NCBI RefSeq assembly: GCF_036785885.1
Contig: NC_092312.1
Coordinates: forward strand, 13,224,001 to 13,288,000
Length of the DNA: 64,000 bases
Direction: 5' to 3'
Source: Coffea arabica
Lineage: Eukaryota > Streptophyta > Magnoliopsida > Gentianales > Rubiaceae
The position numbers and the translations under genes were made by a program. The notes under the pieces are model-generated. The model searched no databases. It worked only from the letters and a program-made list of their open reading frames with translations, and was not told where the DNA came from. Of this stretch, positions 29,851 through 42,317 are shown in pieces; positions within the stretch are counted from its first letter, which is position 1; every line of letters starts with the position of its first letter.

Positions 29851-30000
29851 TGTATTTGGATTGCACATTATTTGTACATACTGATTTACTTCTATTATCA
29901 ATATATTTTTTAATTTTTTTTATCTCACATATATCACATCAAAAAAGCGCTACAGTATTTTTTAAAAAAATTATCCCAAATAATCTCCTATCCAAACACA
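29851..30000. mobile_element. CTACAGTA-family MITE (150 bp)
   Basis: Ends TGTATTTGGATTGC and, read inward, TGTGTTTGGATAGG, each followed by ATTATTTG. The interior has TTTATCTCACATATATCACA and GCGCTACAGTA. It is the best-preserved copy of the family in the window and starts 35 bp from the Harbinger right end. Confidence 0.75.
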
Positions 30001-32422
30001 TAATTAATGCAAAATAGTTTTAATTAGTATCACAAAATTATTTTAAAAAATTTTTAATAATGGTTTTAATCAGTGTCACAAACTTATCTAAATATCTTAA
30101 AAAATAGGTTTAATTTTTAATTTTTTTATCACTGAGATTTTAAAGATTCACGGGAGTAGTGTTCAACAAATAGGGGTGAATCCTAAAATTGTTTTGTAAC
30201 TTTTCTCTTTTCCTTCAAGTTTAAAGCACCAAACTAGGAAAGAAACAAAAAAAAAATCCAGAATTTCTTCTATAGAATAAAATAAATAGATAGATATATC
30301 CATAAATCAAAAATTGAATGCACGTAAAACAGATCCATTAAAATTATTAGCTAAATAAGAATAGCCTAACTCAAAATTTGGCTTGAAATCCTATTGTGTC
30401 CACTGTAAAATTCGTTTAGCCATAAAGGGTGCACAAACATTTTGTTTATTCAAGGTCAAATCACAATCAAATGTGACCTTTTTTGTATCTAAAAAAATGG
30501 CCATGTATGGATCACATCGTAGATTCAGATTAAAAAATAGTTGAAAATTTAAGTTGGGATCAAATTTCACTAACTTGATTTTGTAAGAGATGTAAAGTCG
30601 GCATTTTAAAATATGCAAACATTTTGAACAATTTTACCAAATGAAAAAGATCATTTTATCAAAGAACAACTACACAAAAAAATAGAGAAAAGAATAAAAT
30701 CGCCTTATACAAAAATAAATTGGCCAATATTCCATGCAAAACTTAACTCCCAAATTTCTTCAATTTTAAATTCCCTTTCCATACGTGTGTCATTCATAAT
30801 CGTATGAAGATCAAATCAAATTAATATCAGTTGCCATTCTTGCCATCTTTTCTTTCTTTTCTAAGGAAGAGATGGAACTTTTTGAAGCAATGCAATGGTT
30901 ACACAGAGAGTAAAAAGAATCAATACGTATATCAGCTAGCTAAACAACGTTAAGCCTTTCTATTGAAAACATATAAGATCAAAACCACTCAATCGCCAGC
31001 TCCATATTTGCAGAAGTTTTTACAATCCCCTTCATGCAGCTACAATGGATTTCTTATCACAAACAGTACAGCTCACCATCTGAATTATTTGAAACCTGCC
31101 AGAAGCATATGCTGCCTGGTTCCTCAGCCCCCAACAATGATATATACAACCAGCTAGAGCCAGTTTTCTCACCCTCCAGCAAACTTGATTTTGATTAAAA
31201 TGATGGACAATTCACAGCATGTACTGACTTACAAGAAAAGGAAAAAGTAATACGGCTTACAAAAAAGAAAAAATCACCTGTGAACTTTGTTTTTCATTTT
31301 CTTACTTTTAGGAATAGCTCAATTTATTTAATTCTTTTCGTGACTTCACTTGGGCATGAAGAGGTCATTACTAGATCGCACAAAATGTCCTTGGTTATGT
31401 TAGGACGATAGTGGATTTATTACTTGCTTGTTTTACAATAGCATTATTGGATGAATCGACTCGGTGTTGATAATTAAACTAGATCGTTACTTACACATAG
31501 AGATTATGAAGTTCTTTCTTTGAAAGAACGCTCTGTTTGGAAAGCATATTATTTGGAGTTTTTTTTTTTTTTGTATGACTCTCTAAATGTGTTTTTCAAC
31601 AACACTGTTATTTATTTAACTACTTTTTATCTCTCTTTTGTTTTAATTACTTTTTATCTCATGTACATTCCATTACAAAAAATTGTTACGATAAATAATA
31701 GGAAAATTTTTTCCAATGATCTTCAAACCAAACTATAAAGCACATCACCTATTTATTGTACCTTCTTCATTCTTGTTATAATTAGGTACTGAGTGGGAAT
31801 TCACTATGGAATTTGGCTCCTTTCCAATGGATTCTTTCTTCATTTTTCACAATGTACATTTGGATGCATAACATGTAACTTCATTTATTAGAAAAGGGAT
31901 ATGATTATTTTAACTTTAACTAATCCTAATTCTTGTTAATAAATGAAGACACGTGTCATGCATCAAAATATACAATATGAAAAATGAAGAGAGAATCCAC
32001 TGAAAAAGGAGCAAAGAACCTGTGAATCACCAAAAAAAAAAAAAAAGACACGTCCTTCATATCTTTGCCATAAAGTATTATCTTAGCTGAAGCTATAGTG
32101 CAAAAGACTGAAATACTAAAATTAAATACCTTATCAGGTTCTTTTGTTAGTGTTCAAAGAGTCAAATAATCAAAGTACCTAAAACTGCAACCTTACAAAG
32201 ATATAACTGTATAGAATAAAGAAAAAGTTATATCGTAGTTTAACCTTGATGTGTTACGTGTTAAGGTTGAATAACTTCTACATGAACTTAGAAGAATCCT
32301 AGCTTAAAAAACCATAATGCGTCAATATCAAGATTTTAGTTGTCCTGACTAAACTCATTTTCGTCAATACGGTCCATGCAGACCCAAATGTAGAATTTGC
32401 TGAAAATTTTGTGGAGTAAATG
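30001..32422. other. Non-coding DNA, AT-rich
   Basis: No gene recognised. It contains the MITE copy at 31534-31733 and short A/T runs. Confidence 0.5.
31534..31733. mobile_element. CTACAGTA-family MITE, diverged copy
   Basis: Starts TGTTTGGAAAGCATATTATT and contains TTTTTATCTCATGTACATTC and a degraded core. Ends CTTCAAACCAAACT. An internal duplication of the TTTTTATCTC segment makes it longer than other copies. Confidence 0.6.
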
Positions 32423-34190
32423 TGATAAGTGACTAATTTACGTTTTAATTGTATGACATTTTCTATTATTTTTAGTTACTTTGGTTATAGTACTGGAAGA
32501 AAATGAATCATTTTGGCTATAATTGGTGAAAAATGCTTTTAAGTAATTAAATGAGATTTTTATCACTTTTTACTTGGATTTTGTTCATTTTGACAGTTTT
32601 GACACATTTTCGTATTTTGGCTATAACTTGAGCTAAAATGATCGGATTGAGATGATTCTTAAACCAATTTGAAGATAAGAGATAGATCTACAACTTTGAT
32701 GAAGACATTTGAATCCAATTTAAAGGTTTTCTAGGTCAAAAAACCAAATTACAGTAGCTAATTTCTATTGGTCGAAGCTGAAACAGGGCAGTGAGCAGTG
32801 AACAGTATTTTGGTCATTTCTCAGCATACACAGATCCAAATGAGGTGATTCTTGATGCATTGGAAAGATAACTCAGAGGGCTACAAGTTTATGTTTTGGT
32901 CAAGAGCTAAATCAGCTTTATCATCAAGAAAAATTCAGTAGAAGTTGACGCAAAATCGGAGCAGAGCTGGAAATTGAACAAAAGTGCACCAAAATATCAC
33001 TGTAGCAATCCGGCCGGAACTTGGCCGGATTTATGGCTGGATTGTGGTCAGAGAAGGCTGCTCTTTACACGGAAACTTAATTTCACCTCCACTAAGTCAC
33101 ATGCAATGTTAGACATGTGAGAAACATTACCAGCTATAAAAGGGAGGTGTAAGCCTCATTTCTTGATCACCTTTCATCTTTATATAGCCAAAACTTGCAA
33201 AATTGAAGGGAGAATAGAGAGAGATACGAGAGAAAACTTGAAGTGCAGAAATGTAGCTCTTGCATTTTCTGAGTGTTAGGTTAGTTTAGTATAGAGTAAG
33301 TGTAGTTCATCCATTCTTGCATATTGGCTAGATTAGGATGAAGATGTAGATGAAGAAGGAGGAGTTGAATCTCAAGTGACATGGGTTATCTTTCCTCCAA
33401 CTCTTTATCTTTTGTATCAGATTCTTAAGTATAGTTAATATGCAAGTTCTGGATTTTGTGTTCAATATGTGTCTTTAAAGTTTATGCCTTGGGTTTGGTT
33501 GAACTTTCTATGATTATTAGTGTTATTATTTGGTTATTTAATTGCTATTATTTGGGCAAGTTATTTAGCACTTTGGCCATTTAAATCATGATTAATCTGG
33601 TACCATTAATTGTGATTATCTAAGGTGTTGTTTCTGCAATGAAAATTGAGATTTAACACTAGTTCAAGAAGTGCTAAACATAGGGAGTACACTCACGAAA
33701 GTAGAGGTGCACCTATGTGGTTTTAAGTGATTTATTTCATGTAATTTCATTGAAGAAATGAACTTGTAACTAATTTTATAACCATGAGAATAGGTATGGA
33801 TTAGTTATAAGTATAGTTGATTCACTACGAAAGTAGGTTTCACATGTTTAAGGAAATTACACCAAAATTAGCTTAGATAGTAGTACTCAATGATCCAAAT
33901 ATAGCACTTGCATGAGTAATTAGGGATACCACAACCTAAGGAGCTTTCAATTGTTATTTTCTTAAGTTCAGTAGGTTTCATTTCTTATAATTCATTGATA
34001 GTCTAAATAATAGAGAAGTTTTAGTAGTGCCGGTAATTGCAATCTTCCCTGTGGGATCGACCCTTAATATCCTATACTCGCTCACGATTCATATACTTGC
34101 GATAAATCGCGTGTGAGGTATTTAAAAGTTTATAAATGTAAAATTTAATTAGAATGAGTTTAATGTTAGATATATACCCCATGCACGTCA
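32423..34190 (+). mobile_element. Solo-LTR-like block, about 1.77 kb
   Basis: Starts TGATAAGTGACTAATTTACG and ends CATGCACGTCA, with TG...CA type ends. It carries a TATA box in the plus direction and, near its end, CCCTGTGGGATCGACCCTTA, a phrase common in the LTR or leader of plant LTR retrotransposons. Flanks AAATG and AAATT are a weak 4/5 match for a target duplication. No gag or pol lies on either side, so a solo LTR from recombination fits. The borders are tentative. Confidence 0.5.
33135..33143 (+). promoter_or_regulatory. TATA box in the solo-LTR-like block
   Basis: TATAAAAGG inside CAGCTATAAAAGGGAGG, a strong TATA consensus. Transcription would start near 33165 and run rightward. Confidence 0.55.
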
Positions 34191-34265
34191 AAATTCAAAT
34201 TCTGAAGGACTGAAATTCCATTGAAATGTCATATAATTTCAGATCTCATATGGCGCTAAAGAAAA

Positions 34266-34373
34266 GTTGGTAGGAGGGATCTATTTCCGTTTACTAGAGC
34301 GGCGGTCCAGGTAGCAGTAAGTTGGTAGGAGGGATCTATTTCCGTTTACTAGAGCGGCGGTCAAGGTAGCAGT
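34266..34373. repeat. Near-perfect 55-bp tandem duplication
   Basis: Units at 34266-34320 and 34321-34373 both start GTTGGTAGGAGGGATCTATT and contain AGAGCGGCGGTC. One mismatch was seen (TCCAGG versus TCAAGG). The unit is more GC-rich than its surroundings, and the duplication looks recent. Confidence 0.95.
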
Positions 34374-34434
34374 CCCCTGCCAGAAACTACAATAGCTATC
34401 AGCTATACAAGACTAGTCTTATCTACATCACTGC

Positions 34435-34486
34435 AATAATAATAATAATAATTGTTATTATATAATATGATCATCATCATCATCAT
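34435..34486. repeat. (AAT)n and (ATC)n microsatellites
   Basis: AATAATAATAATAAT at 34435-34451 and ATCATCATCATCATCAT at 34470-34486. Confidence 0.9.
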
Positions 34487-34732
34487 TGTTATTAACACTA
34501 AACAATAAAAAACAAGCCTAGCATAGTTATTGTTAGGGCAAGTTATGCTGAGAGTTTATTATTTATTTATTTTTACCCTCCCACCCCTGTTCACCTAACC
34601 GTCAAGTATAGGATTTGAACTTTGAACCTAATAGTGAAGAAAACCTTTAAAGCCCTCCTTATTGATAGTTTGATCAATTTATTATTGTCTATCATAATAG
34701 GCAGAGAATATAAAAGAACTTAGGATACGTTT

Positions 34733-35023
34733 GATAAAATTAAAATTTGAAAATTGAAAATTGAAATATGATATATGAAGTTTGAAGTTTAAATTCATTA
34801 AGTTATTGGATTATTAAATACTAAATCTGATACTTTTGAGTGTGTACATGTTAAGTAATAAGTGAATAGTTTAACACTTATTTTTTGAAGCTAGTTTTGC
34901 TTGGAAAATTTAGTACCACTTAATTAATTCAGATGTTCAATTTTTGATTATCAAACACTTCTAAATATATTAAGATCTGAATCCATTAATTTTAAATGCC
35001 GAATTGGATTATCAAACAAAGCT
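34733..35023. mobile_element. Putative MITE (291 bp) flanked by TTA
   Basis: Left end GGATACGTTTGATAA and right end TTATCAAACAAAGCT form imperfect inverted repeats, bordered by TTA on both sides (34730-34732, 35024-35026). A related element in opposite orientation is at 60203-60469. The AT-rich interior does not code. Tourist-like (Harbinger) by its 3-bp flank. Confidence 0.6.
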
Positions 35024-36884
35024 TTAGTAAGAAATCCGTAATTAATTATAACTACGTCCATAGAACTTTTGGGTCGTAATTATTATTCTATTGACCTTTG
35101 CAGCATGCATTTTCAGCCAATGTCTGAAGGTTGTTAAGGACAATTAAGGCCTGGATGATTTTCCATGATACAGCTTTGCATGCATGGCCGTCCAAAACGT
35201 GTCCAGGAATGTGCCTAATTGCGGCAAAGAATGCCGCAGTAGTCATTTTCACAAGTAGTCCAGTAGGAAGTAGCCCTTGAGTAGGGACTCTTTACTCAAT
35301 AATTCATCATGTAGATGTTCTATTAATTTTTGCATTATTCAATTGGTGTTGAATTGGTTGATATTCCTTTACCATGGAATATTGGCCTACTGGAATGAGA
35401 ACTTCAACTACTCCATTTTTCCAATTTTCTGTTTGATGGATTCAATCCAAAGGACCATGCCTCAATCTTCATAAGGCTAGTCCTTGAATTCCCAATGTAG
35501 TGGACTTGTTCGAAGAAGCTTCCTGAAATTATTGGCTATAGTAGGAGACAAAATAGAATTTTCATCTTTATTTTGAAACAACTATAATTTAGTCTTTTGC
35601 ATTTCATTATTTACATAGTTAATATTCGTCATGTATTTGGCCTATCTCAATAGATTCTTGACAGTGTAAAAAGGACAAATTTTTGGTCCGTTATGATTAA
35701 TATAGGTTAACTTTAGTTGTTAACATTAACAAAAACGTTCAGAGTTACCTATTTGGTTGATGTGTTTCAGTTCAGAGTAACCTTTTCTATATTGTCAACT
35801 TTGGATGCAGGAAACACATTTTCAACCAGATTAAATTAAAAAAAAAAAAAACTTAACCTCTATTTGTATTGATATCTATTTTTGTTTTTCAATTTGAAAA
35901 ATGTCTATACATGTGAAAGTGTGTGTTTGCTTGTGCGTGTGGAATAATATTAGGAAATTAAGTAAGCATTTCTATTTTAGTCCAAAAGTTCACCAAATTA
36001 AGTGACAAATTCTCACTTACAGTGGTGTGTACAAATTAAGTTATGTTTAGCGTATTCTAGCACAATTGGATAGTAAATTTTTTTTTAAAAATTTTCGCTT
36101 GCATCATAAACATATTTTTCAATTCATTTTTTTATATTCCCAACTATCTTTTTATCTCATATACATCACATCACAAAAAGTGCTACAGTAATTAAGTTAT
36201 TTTTAACGTATTCTGACATAACAATTATGAAATAGTCTAAATAAATATAACACTTAATGCATTAATTTTTAGCACTTATATGAATGGAGATACAAAGTTC
36301 CTAAAAGTCACATGCAATTCCTGAATTGGCATTAGATACTAAATGTGTTAAACACAAAACCTAATGGTGTAATCTCCTATTTCTTGAAACATAGATGGCC
36401 AGGTCTGCAATTTGCCCTACCGAAGAACAAACAAATGGATAGTATACGTTAATCACAACCAACCTATCACGTAAAAGTACATATGACAATTATCAGTTTA
36501 TCTTGCATTTATGTAGCTTAACTACATAACTGTATTTTATAAAATATAAAATTTTATATTTTATATTAACGCGCGCCCACTAATAGAGCATAAAAATATT
36601 AACCCATCTATATCCATAAGTTAACCGTACAAATATGTATGCAAAGTGCATTATATAGTGAAGTACGTACTATCATTTTACCAATTTCTCGCGACACTAA
36701 CTCGAAAAAAAAAAAAAGAATTTAGTAATAATTGGTTCGTCAACTTGTGTGATATCCGAAGTCTAGAAGCTATGATATGTACCATTGAATGAAAAATTGA
36801 TAGCGCAACTTGCATGCACCATTTTAATTTGCAACGTTATTGTATGCAAGATCTCTTACCCATCCTATGTTTACAATATCAGCG
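35024..36884. other. Non-coding DNA
   Basis: No gene recognised. A partial CTACAGTA-family copy (36067-36191) and several A/T runs are present. Confidence 0.5.
36067..36191. mobile_element. CTACAGTA-family MITE, partial copy
   Basis: Contains TTTTTATCTCATATACATCA and AAAAGTGCTACAGTAATT, close to the family core. Both outer ends are degraded. Confidence 0.55.
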
Positions 36885-37499
36885 TTGTCCGATGGAAGGG
36901 GGGAGGCCAAGGGGTGCTGACACTCAATACCGATGGATGCTCTAAGGGGAATCCGGGTGTGTGTGGAGGAGGGGGGGTGGTCAGGGATTCGAATGGGCAT
37001 GCGGTGTTTGCGTTCTCGGCGTTCCTTGGAGAGGGCACGAGTCTACGAGCAGAGGCATTGGCTGCCTTGGTTGGCATCCGGTTATGTCGTGCGAAGGGAG
37101 TTGAACGTCTGGCTATACAAGCTGATTCATTACTGTTGATTGGGATATTACAAGGGCGGCTACATTGCCCCTGGCACATTAAGAGAGAGGTGGAGCAAAT
37201 ATTGAGCCTGGCGGGGGAACGTCCTATTTTCATGCACTGTTATAGGGAATCGAACAAGGTTGCTGACATCTTGTCCAATGAGGGGGTTTTTCACCCGCTA
37301 GAAGAGGTTAGGATTTATGACAGTTGGTACATTATTCCGTTGCTGGCCAGGGGGGAAATTAGGCTTAACAGATTAGGAGTACCTTCCATTAGAAGAATAA
37401 AGGGAACTAGGGATTTGGTGTGAAAAACATGGGCATTGCCCTGTAAGCGACGTAAAAGGTTGTGATGTTACGTTTTTATGAATAAAAAAAAAAAAAAAA
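36885..37499 (+). mobile_element. 5'-truncated LINE: complete RNase H domain and poly(A)
   Basis: The plus-strand frame (36785-37423) carries an RVT_3-type RNase H from about 36885: LNTDGCSKGNPG, the RAEALAALVGI helix, IQADSLLLIG, and YRESNKVADILSNEG. The acidic catalytic positions all look present. The frame stops at 37423. A 16-base A-run at 37484-37499, preceded by GAATAAA, marks the LINE 3' end. The domain ends with GEIRLNRLGVPS, matching the relic at 7483-7939. The upstream RT is missing. No convincing target duplication was found, so the left border is approximate. Confidence 0.85.
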
Positions 37500-38321
37500 G
37501 ATTTGGTTGACAAGAATAACTTGGGCGATGTTCTAGAGGCTAAACACGATGCAGTCTTGACCAAATCACTGATAGTAAATTATTGAATGAGTATAATGCA
37601 ATATGGATTACAATTTTTTTTTTCAAAATTATTATAAAAATTAAGCTAAGAAATATGAGTATGCTAAACTATTCATATGAAAATTGTATGTAAATAATAT
37701 AAATCTATCTAAAAGTTATGAAATTAAAAACAATGACAATTTTACTATAATATTCGGATATTACATATGCTGCATTAATATCAGTTTTGATTATTCGTAA
37801 GAAATATGAAAAGTGATTAAAAGAAAATAAGGGAGTCATAAATGTTAGTGAAGTGAGTTAAAGTTCTTTATTTTCTTTTTCTTTATTTAAAGTATGCGTA
37901 ATAACTGCCAAGTACTAAGGAGTGACAAAAAATCCTAGATCTATTTATGAATATTTGTATTATAAATTTTTGGTAAATTATGTCCTGCAGCTAATTAATG
38001 ATGACCGACGGTCTAGCAATGGAAAATAAATCCCACTTTCCCATTGCGGCACATGAAATCTGAATATGACCCTTTCAATCTATGTCAGCTACTCTGGAGG
38101 CTGCATGCATGTACCAACCACTAAGCAAATTGTCGGGAAATTCAAGATTTCTGTCTGCATTGTGTTGCGCCATAATAGTGAATTCGTCTCACAATTAAAT
38201 TTTGATTTTGACACGTTTAAATTTCTAAGATTGGATCTGTCTCAATTGAAGTACAAATAATGCAGTCTTGATAGATCCAGTCTCGAACTATTTGTATACC
38301 CTTATAATATATCAAGTTTAT
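37500..38321. other. Non-coding DNA
   Basis: AT-rich, and nothing recognisable. Confidence 0.5.
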
Positions 38322-38433
38322 TATAAGTTGAAATTCCGTAAATTAGAAATACTAGATTCAAATCCCACTATCCCCTCCTTGCTTCTTATGTCTCACTTTT
38401 CTTTTGCTTGAAAAAATTGAAAAAAAAAATTAT
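38322..38433 (+). mobile_element. SINE-like repeat, copy 1
   Basis: About 110 bp related to 52807-52920. Both share TTGAAA(T/C)TCCG, AAATTAGA, a TAAATC/CAAATC-then-CTAT block, and a GAAAAAATT(G)AAAAAAAAA tail. Sequence after the tail (GCT..TTT..GACTACTT) is also similar, so the repeat may extend further. The class is uncertain. Confidence 0.45.
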
Positions 38434-38886
38434 TATAGCTATGAATTTTTTGACTACTTAATAGAAAAATATCACACATGTATTTCAATGGGTTTCTCAA
38501 TCTTTAATTATTAGTACAACGTACTTCACGTCGTATATGGAACTGTGGCCATGATATGGTGGAAGCTTAGGATCACAGTTCAATTATTGTTTGGAATAAA
38601 AAAGGGCACTTAGTTACAATATTTTGTTTGGCCAGATTCCAGAAGAGTATTTTCAGTCCTTAGACGTAATAATGGGTAAAGTTGAGTTCTTCCGAAAAGA
38701 AGAATGAATCTAGTTCAGTTGTGCCCTCAAAAAAAGAAATAAAGAAAATCTAGTTCAGTTGTCTCAATAAAAGTTGACTGCCTCCCTTCATCTACTAATA
38801 TCAAACGGCATGGTTGCGTTAACTGCATAAATTTACTTCAAAGCAACCAAAAGGGAAAAATGTATTTTTAGACACATTACACCTTA

Positions 38887-39686
38887 GGGTCAGTTTGGTT
38901 GGAAGTAAAATATTTTCCTTGGGAAAATATTTTCCGTGGAAGTAATTTTCCATGAAAATCATTTCCCTTTCATCATTTTCAGGTGTTTGGTTAGGTTATT
39001 GAAAATATTTTCTTACTTCATTTTTTTGGTGTTTGTTTAACTTTTGAAATATTTTCACTTTTATCTCTATTTTTATTCTCTATACATTATAACTACATAC
39101 TTCTTCCCATGCAAAATAAGAAAATTTATCTCATTATTTAATTTTAAAAAATCTTGGAGAAATGTATATATGAATAAAAAATATCTCCTTAAGTAACAAA
39201 CAAATTGCTGGCCATTTAGTGTCAAATATCAATCACATACAATGCTTATTGTGACATATATCTTGCACTCTCACTGCTGAAAGTTTCTCTAGAAAAGAAT
39301 GTCCCTATTATACATAATTAATTACTAGCATAGGATGAGCATGATGAGGTTTCTTTTTTATTTTGAATATACTAGGGGGAGGGTTGGGTTGGGTGGTACG
39401 GGGGAGGGAGTGTAAGGAAGAGGTTTTGGGTTCGAGTTCTCCTATTTACACTAAAAAAAAAAGAACATACTACAAAATGTTTTCAGTAAGTTTGGAATAT
39501 ACTACAGGAGGGATGCATGCATTTCGGAAAACAACTTCAGTAAGTTTGGAAGGGAAGTTGATTTCCATAAGATGAGTGAAAATATTTTACATAGGAAAAT
39601 ATTTTCAGTAACTTTTGTGCAACCAAACACGGGAAATTAGGAACATATTTTCCTGGAAAACATTTTCACCCAAAACAAACGGACCC
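38887..39686. mobile_element. Harbinger-family MITE (800 bp)
   Basis: Ends GGGTCAGTTTGGTTGG and, read inward, GGGTCCGTTTGTTTTGGG, flanked by TTA (38884-38886, 39687-39689). The first ~150 bp align with the left end of the element at 12864, including the paired ATATTTTCC palindromes and GTGTTTGGTT, at roughly 80% by eye. It has no MYB gene or transposase and is therefore a deletion derivative. A SINE lies inside it. Confidence 0.85.
39375..39462 (+). mobile_element. Short tRNA-derived SINE nested in the MITE
   Basis: G-rich body with GGGTGGTACGGGG (box A-like) and GGGTTCGAGTTCTCC (box B), ending in an A-run. Flanked by GAATATACTA (39365-39374) and GAACATACTA (39463-39472), a 10-bp target duplication with one mismatch. 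At only 88 bp it may be 5'-truncated. Confidence 0.75.
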
Positions 39687-39689
39687 TTA

Positions 39690-42317
39690 ATCTTTCAGAT
39701 TTGTCCTACGTAAGTCAGATTGATAATGTCTTTAGCAAAATTAATGGAATAGAGGATCGTGTGAATCAATAATAATATGCGAAAGTGGTCAAAAAGAGCA
39801 AAATAATCATAGTTAGAATAAAATGATGCATTATCATTATTGGCACAATTCTTTAATGATATTATCTATTAGACTTAAGTGGGATGAATACAAATTATTA
39901 CTGTGAAAAGTGTTCAAAATTAAAATTTAGAGTGCAAGGTGAGAATGGTGTATAAGTCCACGAATGCAAAATAAATTTAGTGCTACAAAGAAAAAGAACG
40001 ATTTTGTAGCTTAAATAATGGCCATCAATGTCATACTATAGAATCTGGCCAAGTCTAAATTTAAAATCATAATATACAAGATATCTAAAAATAGTGGTGC
40101 AACCAGGATCTATAATCAATGAAGTCAGTATTGCACACATAAAATACATCGTTTTTAGGCAAAGATATATTTGACTTAAACTATGTCTCTTTTTTTTTTT
40201 AAATGAGTTTCGCTTTTGCTGTATAATGTTTAAAGTTATAGTTTCTTATTCAAGGAGTCTTCAATTTTGTGTTTTAATAACTCTAAGACAATTGTAGCAT
40301 AGGAGAGAAATCTAAAAAAAATTGTTGTTCAGGGAGGTAATGTAAGGCAAAATGAGGAGTTCTTACAATATAACGGGTTAACATTAGCAGAAAAACGTAA
40401 TTTTCAAAATTAAGCATAACAATTATGAGAAAAAATTAAAATACTTCAAAAATTAACATTAACAGAAAAACGTAATTTTCAAAATTAAGCATAACAATTA
40501 TGAGACAAAAATTAAAATTCTTCAAAAGTTTCAAGCATATTCTTTAAATTTTTCCAAAGTTTTAGGGGATGCAAATGTGCAATTGCTCACCTTCAACAAC
40601 CCTAGGCTCTGCCCCCGTCCAAGATGCCTTCCTGGAATGCACTTACTTGAGAGGATTGGAACATATGATGAATGTTTAGGTGAGGATGCAGGAATTGATC
40701 AAAAAAATGGTCGCCTTGTTGACATGGTCTTGTTCCCATTCAAGTGGAAGTGCAGGCATGAAATTGCTTGATTAGGATCTGAAGACAAGCTCATTCAAGT
40801 AAATGTACGATGCATTGAATGCATCTAGCCAAGCTCACTGGTGCTTGCAAAGTGAATTGCAAAGTGAAGAGAAATGAACGTGTGAAAGCTGGAAAGTCGA
40901 TAACCTTTTGTGTTTTCAGACGTTGATGTCACATCTATAGAGTCTTGGTCAAGTATGAAAGAGAGAATAATTATAACCACATATGCTTTCCTGATCAGGG
41001 ATAGAACACAGGGTGTATTGAAAAGGCTGTTGGATTGTTTGCATGGTTCAAGTGGATGTGCAAGAATAAAGTTGCATGATCAGGAAATGATTCAGGATGA
41101 GAATTTTCTCCATTTGAAAGGATGGTTACTTCTTTAGTTGCACTCTAATGTATTTGATTCGTTTCATAGTTCATTTAAGTCATTTGAGACGATTGAAAAT
41201 TAATTTTTACGACGTTTCTGTTTGTTTAGATATGTGAAGTTTGGTCATAATTGCTTTCCCTTTTAGTCTAATTGCGTGACAAGGTTTGCCAAAAGAATAT
41301 GACTTTTTTGCATGTCAATTGACCTAATCATCCAAAGGTCTTGTAATAGTTATGAGATTATTTATTTATTAATTTTAATAACAACGTCTGTAAAACATAA
41401 ACCGATCATCAGGAAAGGATATAGCCAAAGCCAATGTATCATCTTTGATTGGAAAGAGTTCTGCGCAAGAGTCAAGACTTGGAAGCAAGACTTGAATATA
41501 TGTATATTTAGGAGGTAGGTCCATACATTTTCTACAATTTAAATAAGGACTTGGATGTGAATTTTAAATTTTTCCATAGAAATGAGTAGAAAAAATTTGA
41601 GCCAATTGGTAAATTCCGGGAAGAAAGCTTTTCTCCCTTTGTACAGAATAAAGAAAGTAAAGCATTTAAGCCACTTTTCTGAAAGTCACCGTTGCCTTGG
41701 AATAAGTTGTAAAACGTGTTGTTACCAACAAAAAAGAAGAAAAAAGTTGTAAAACGTGTAACACAATTTTTTTTTTGAAGTGATAACATCGGCATAAAAT
41801 TTATATCTTAATTAGAATACCGTTTAATGCAGAGTCTAACAGTTAGTTATTCTGATAATTCATAAAACAAAATGAAAATAACTTGAAGTTCTTGACAAAT
41901 GTATGAATGATTATATCTTGGTACAGTTAACCTATTTTGTTACTCGTGCTTGAATGGTGATATCAACCATATTAACACAAGAATTAAATGTCTTTTATTA
42001 AAGTTGAAATAGAAGGAACTCAAGTGGGATGCGTGCAAGATCAAACAGGAATTGGTCCAGAAATGTCGAAATTAACAATTAATACTCCGTCTAAAGTGGA
42101 ACCAAGTAGCTAGAAGAATAAGACAGCTCTTAAATGACCGATTTGCATTGACACAATCGACAGGAACATAGGTACAGGTAGGGTTGAAATTCTCTTTCCA
42201 GGAACATCAACAAATTCAACTCTAGTTGAAATTCAGACATTAGTTTTCTGTACCAGAAATACAAAGTAGAAAAAAAAATTATTAAAATAAAGGTTGCAGT
42301 ATGCACAGTCAATTATT
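39690..42317. other. Non-coding DNA
   Basis: About 2.6 kb. Apart from the tandem repeat at 40378-40528 nothing was recognised. Short frames at 40577-40771 and 40910-41137 have no known domain. Confidence 0.5.
40378..40528. repeat. Two-copy tandem repeat, 75-76 bp unit
   Basis: Units start TTAACATTAGCAG (40378) and TTAACATTAACAG (40453) and share AAAAACGTAATTTTC and AAGCATAACAATTATGAGA. Only a few differences, non-coding. Confidence 0.93.

Noticed and set aside
36871..37233. 120-residue frame antisense to the LINE RNase H
   Set aside because: A shadow of the RNase H coding strand, which has all the domain motifs.
36705..37515. Target duplication for the LINE at 36885-37499
   Set aside because: ATTGGTT-type text upstream resembles the sequence after the poly(A), but the match is too poor and the left border is uncertain.
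40577..41137. Two short plus-strand frames
   Set aside because: No recognisable domain, interrupted by stops, and no splice pattern joining them convincingly.
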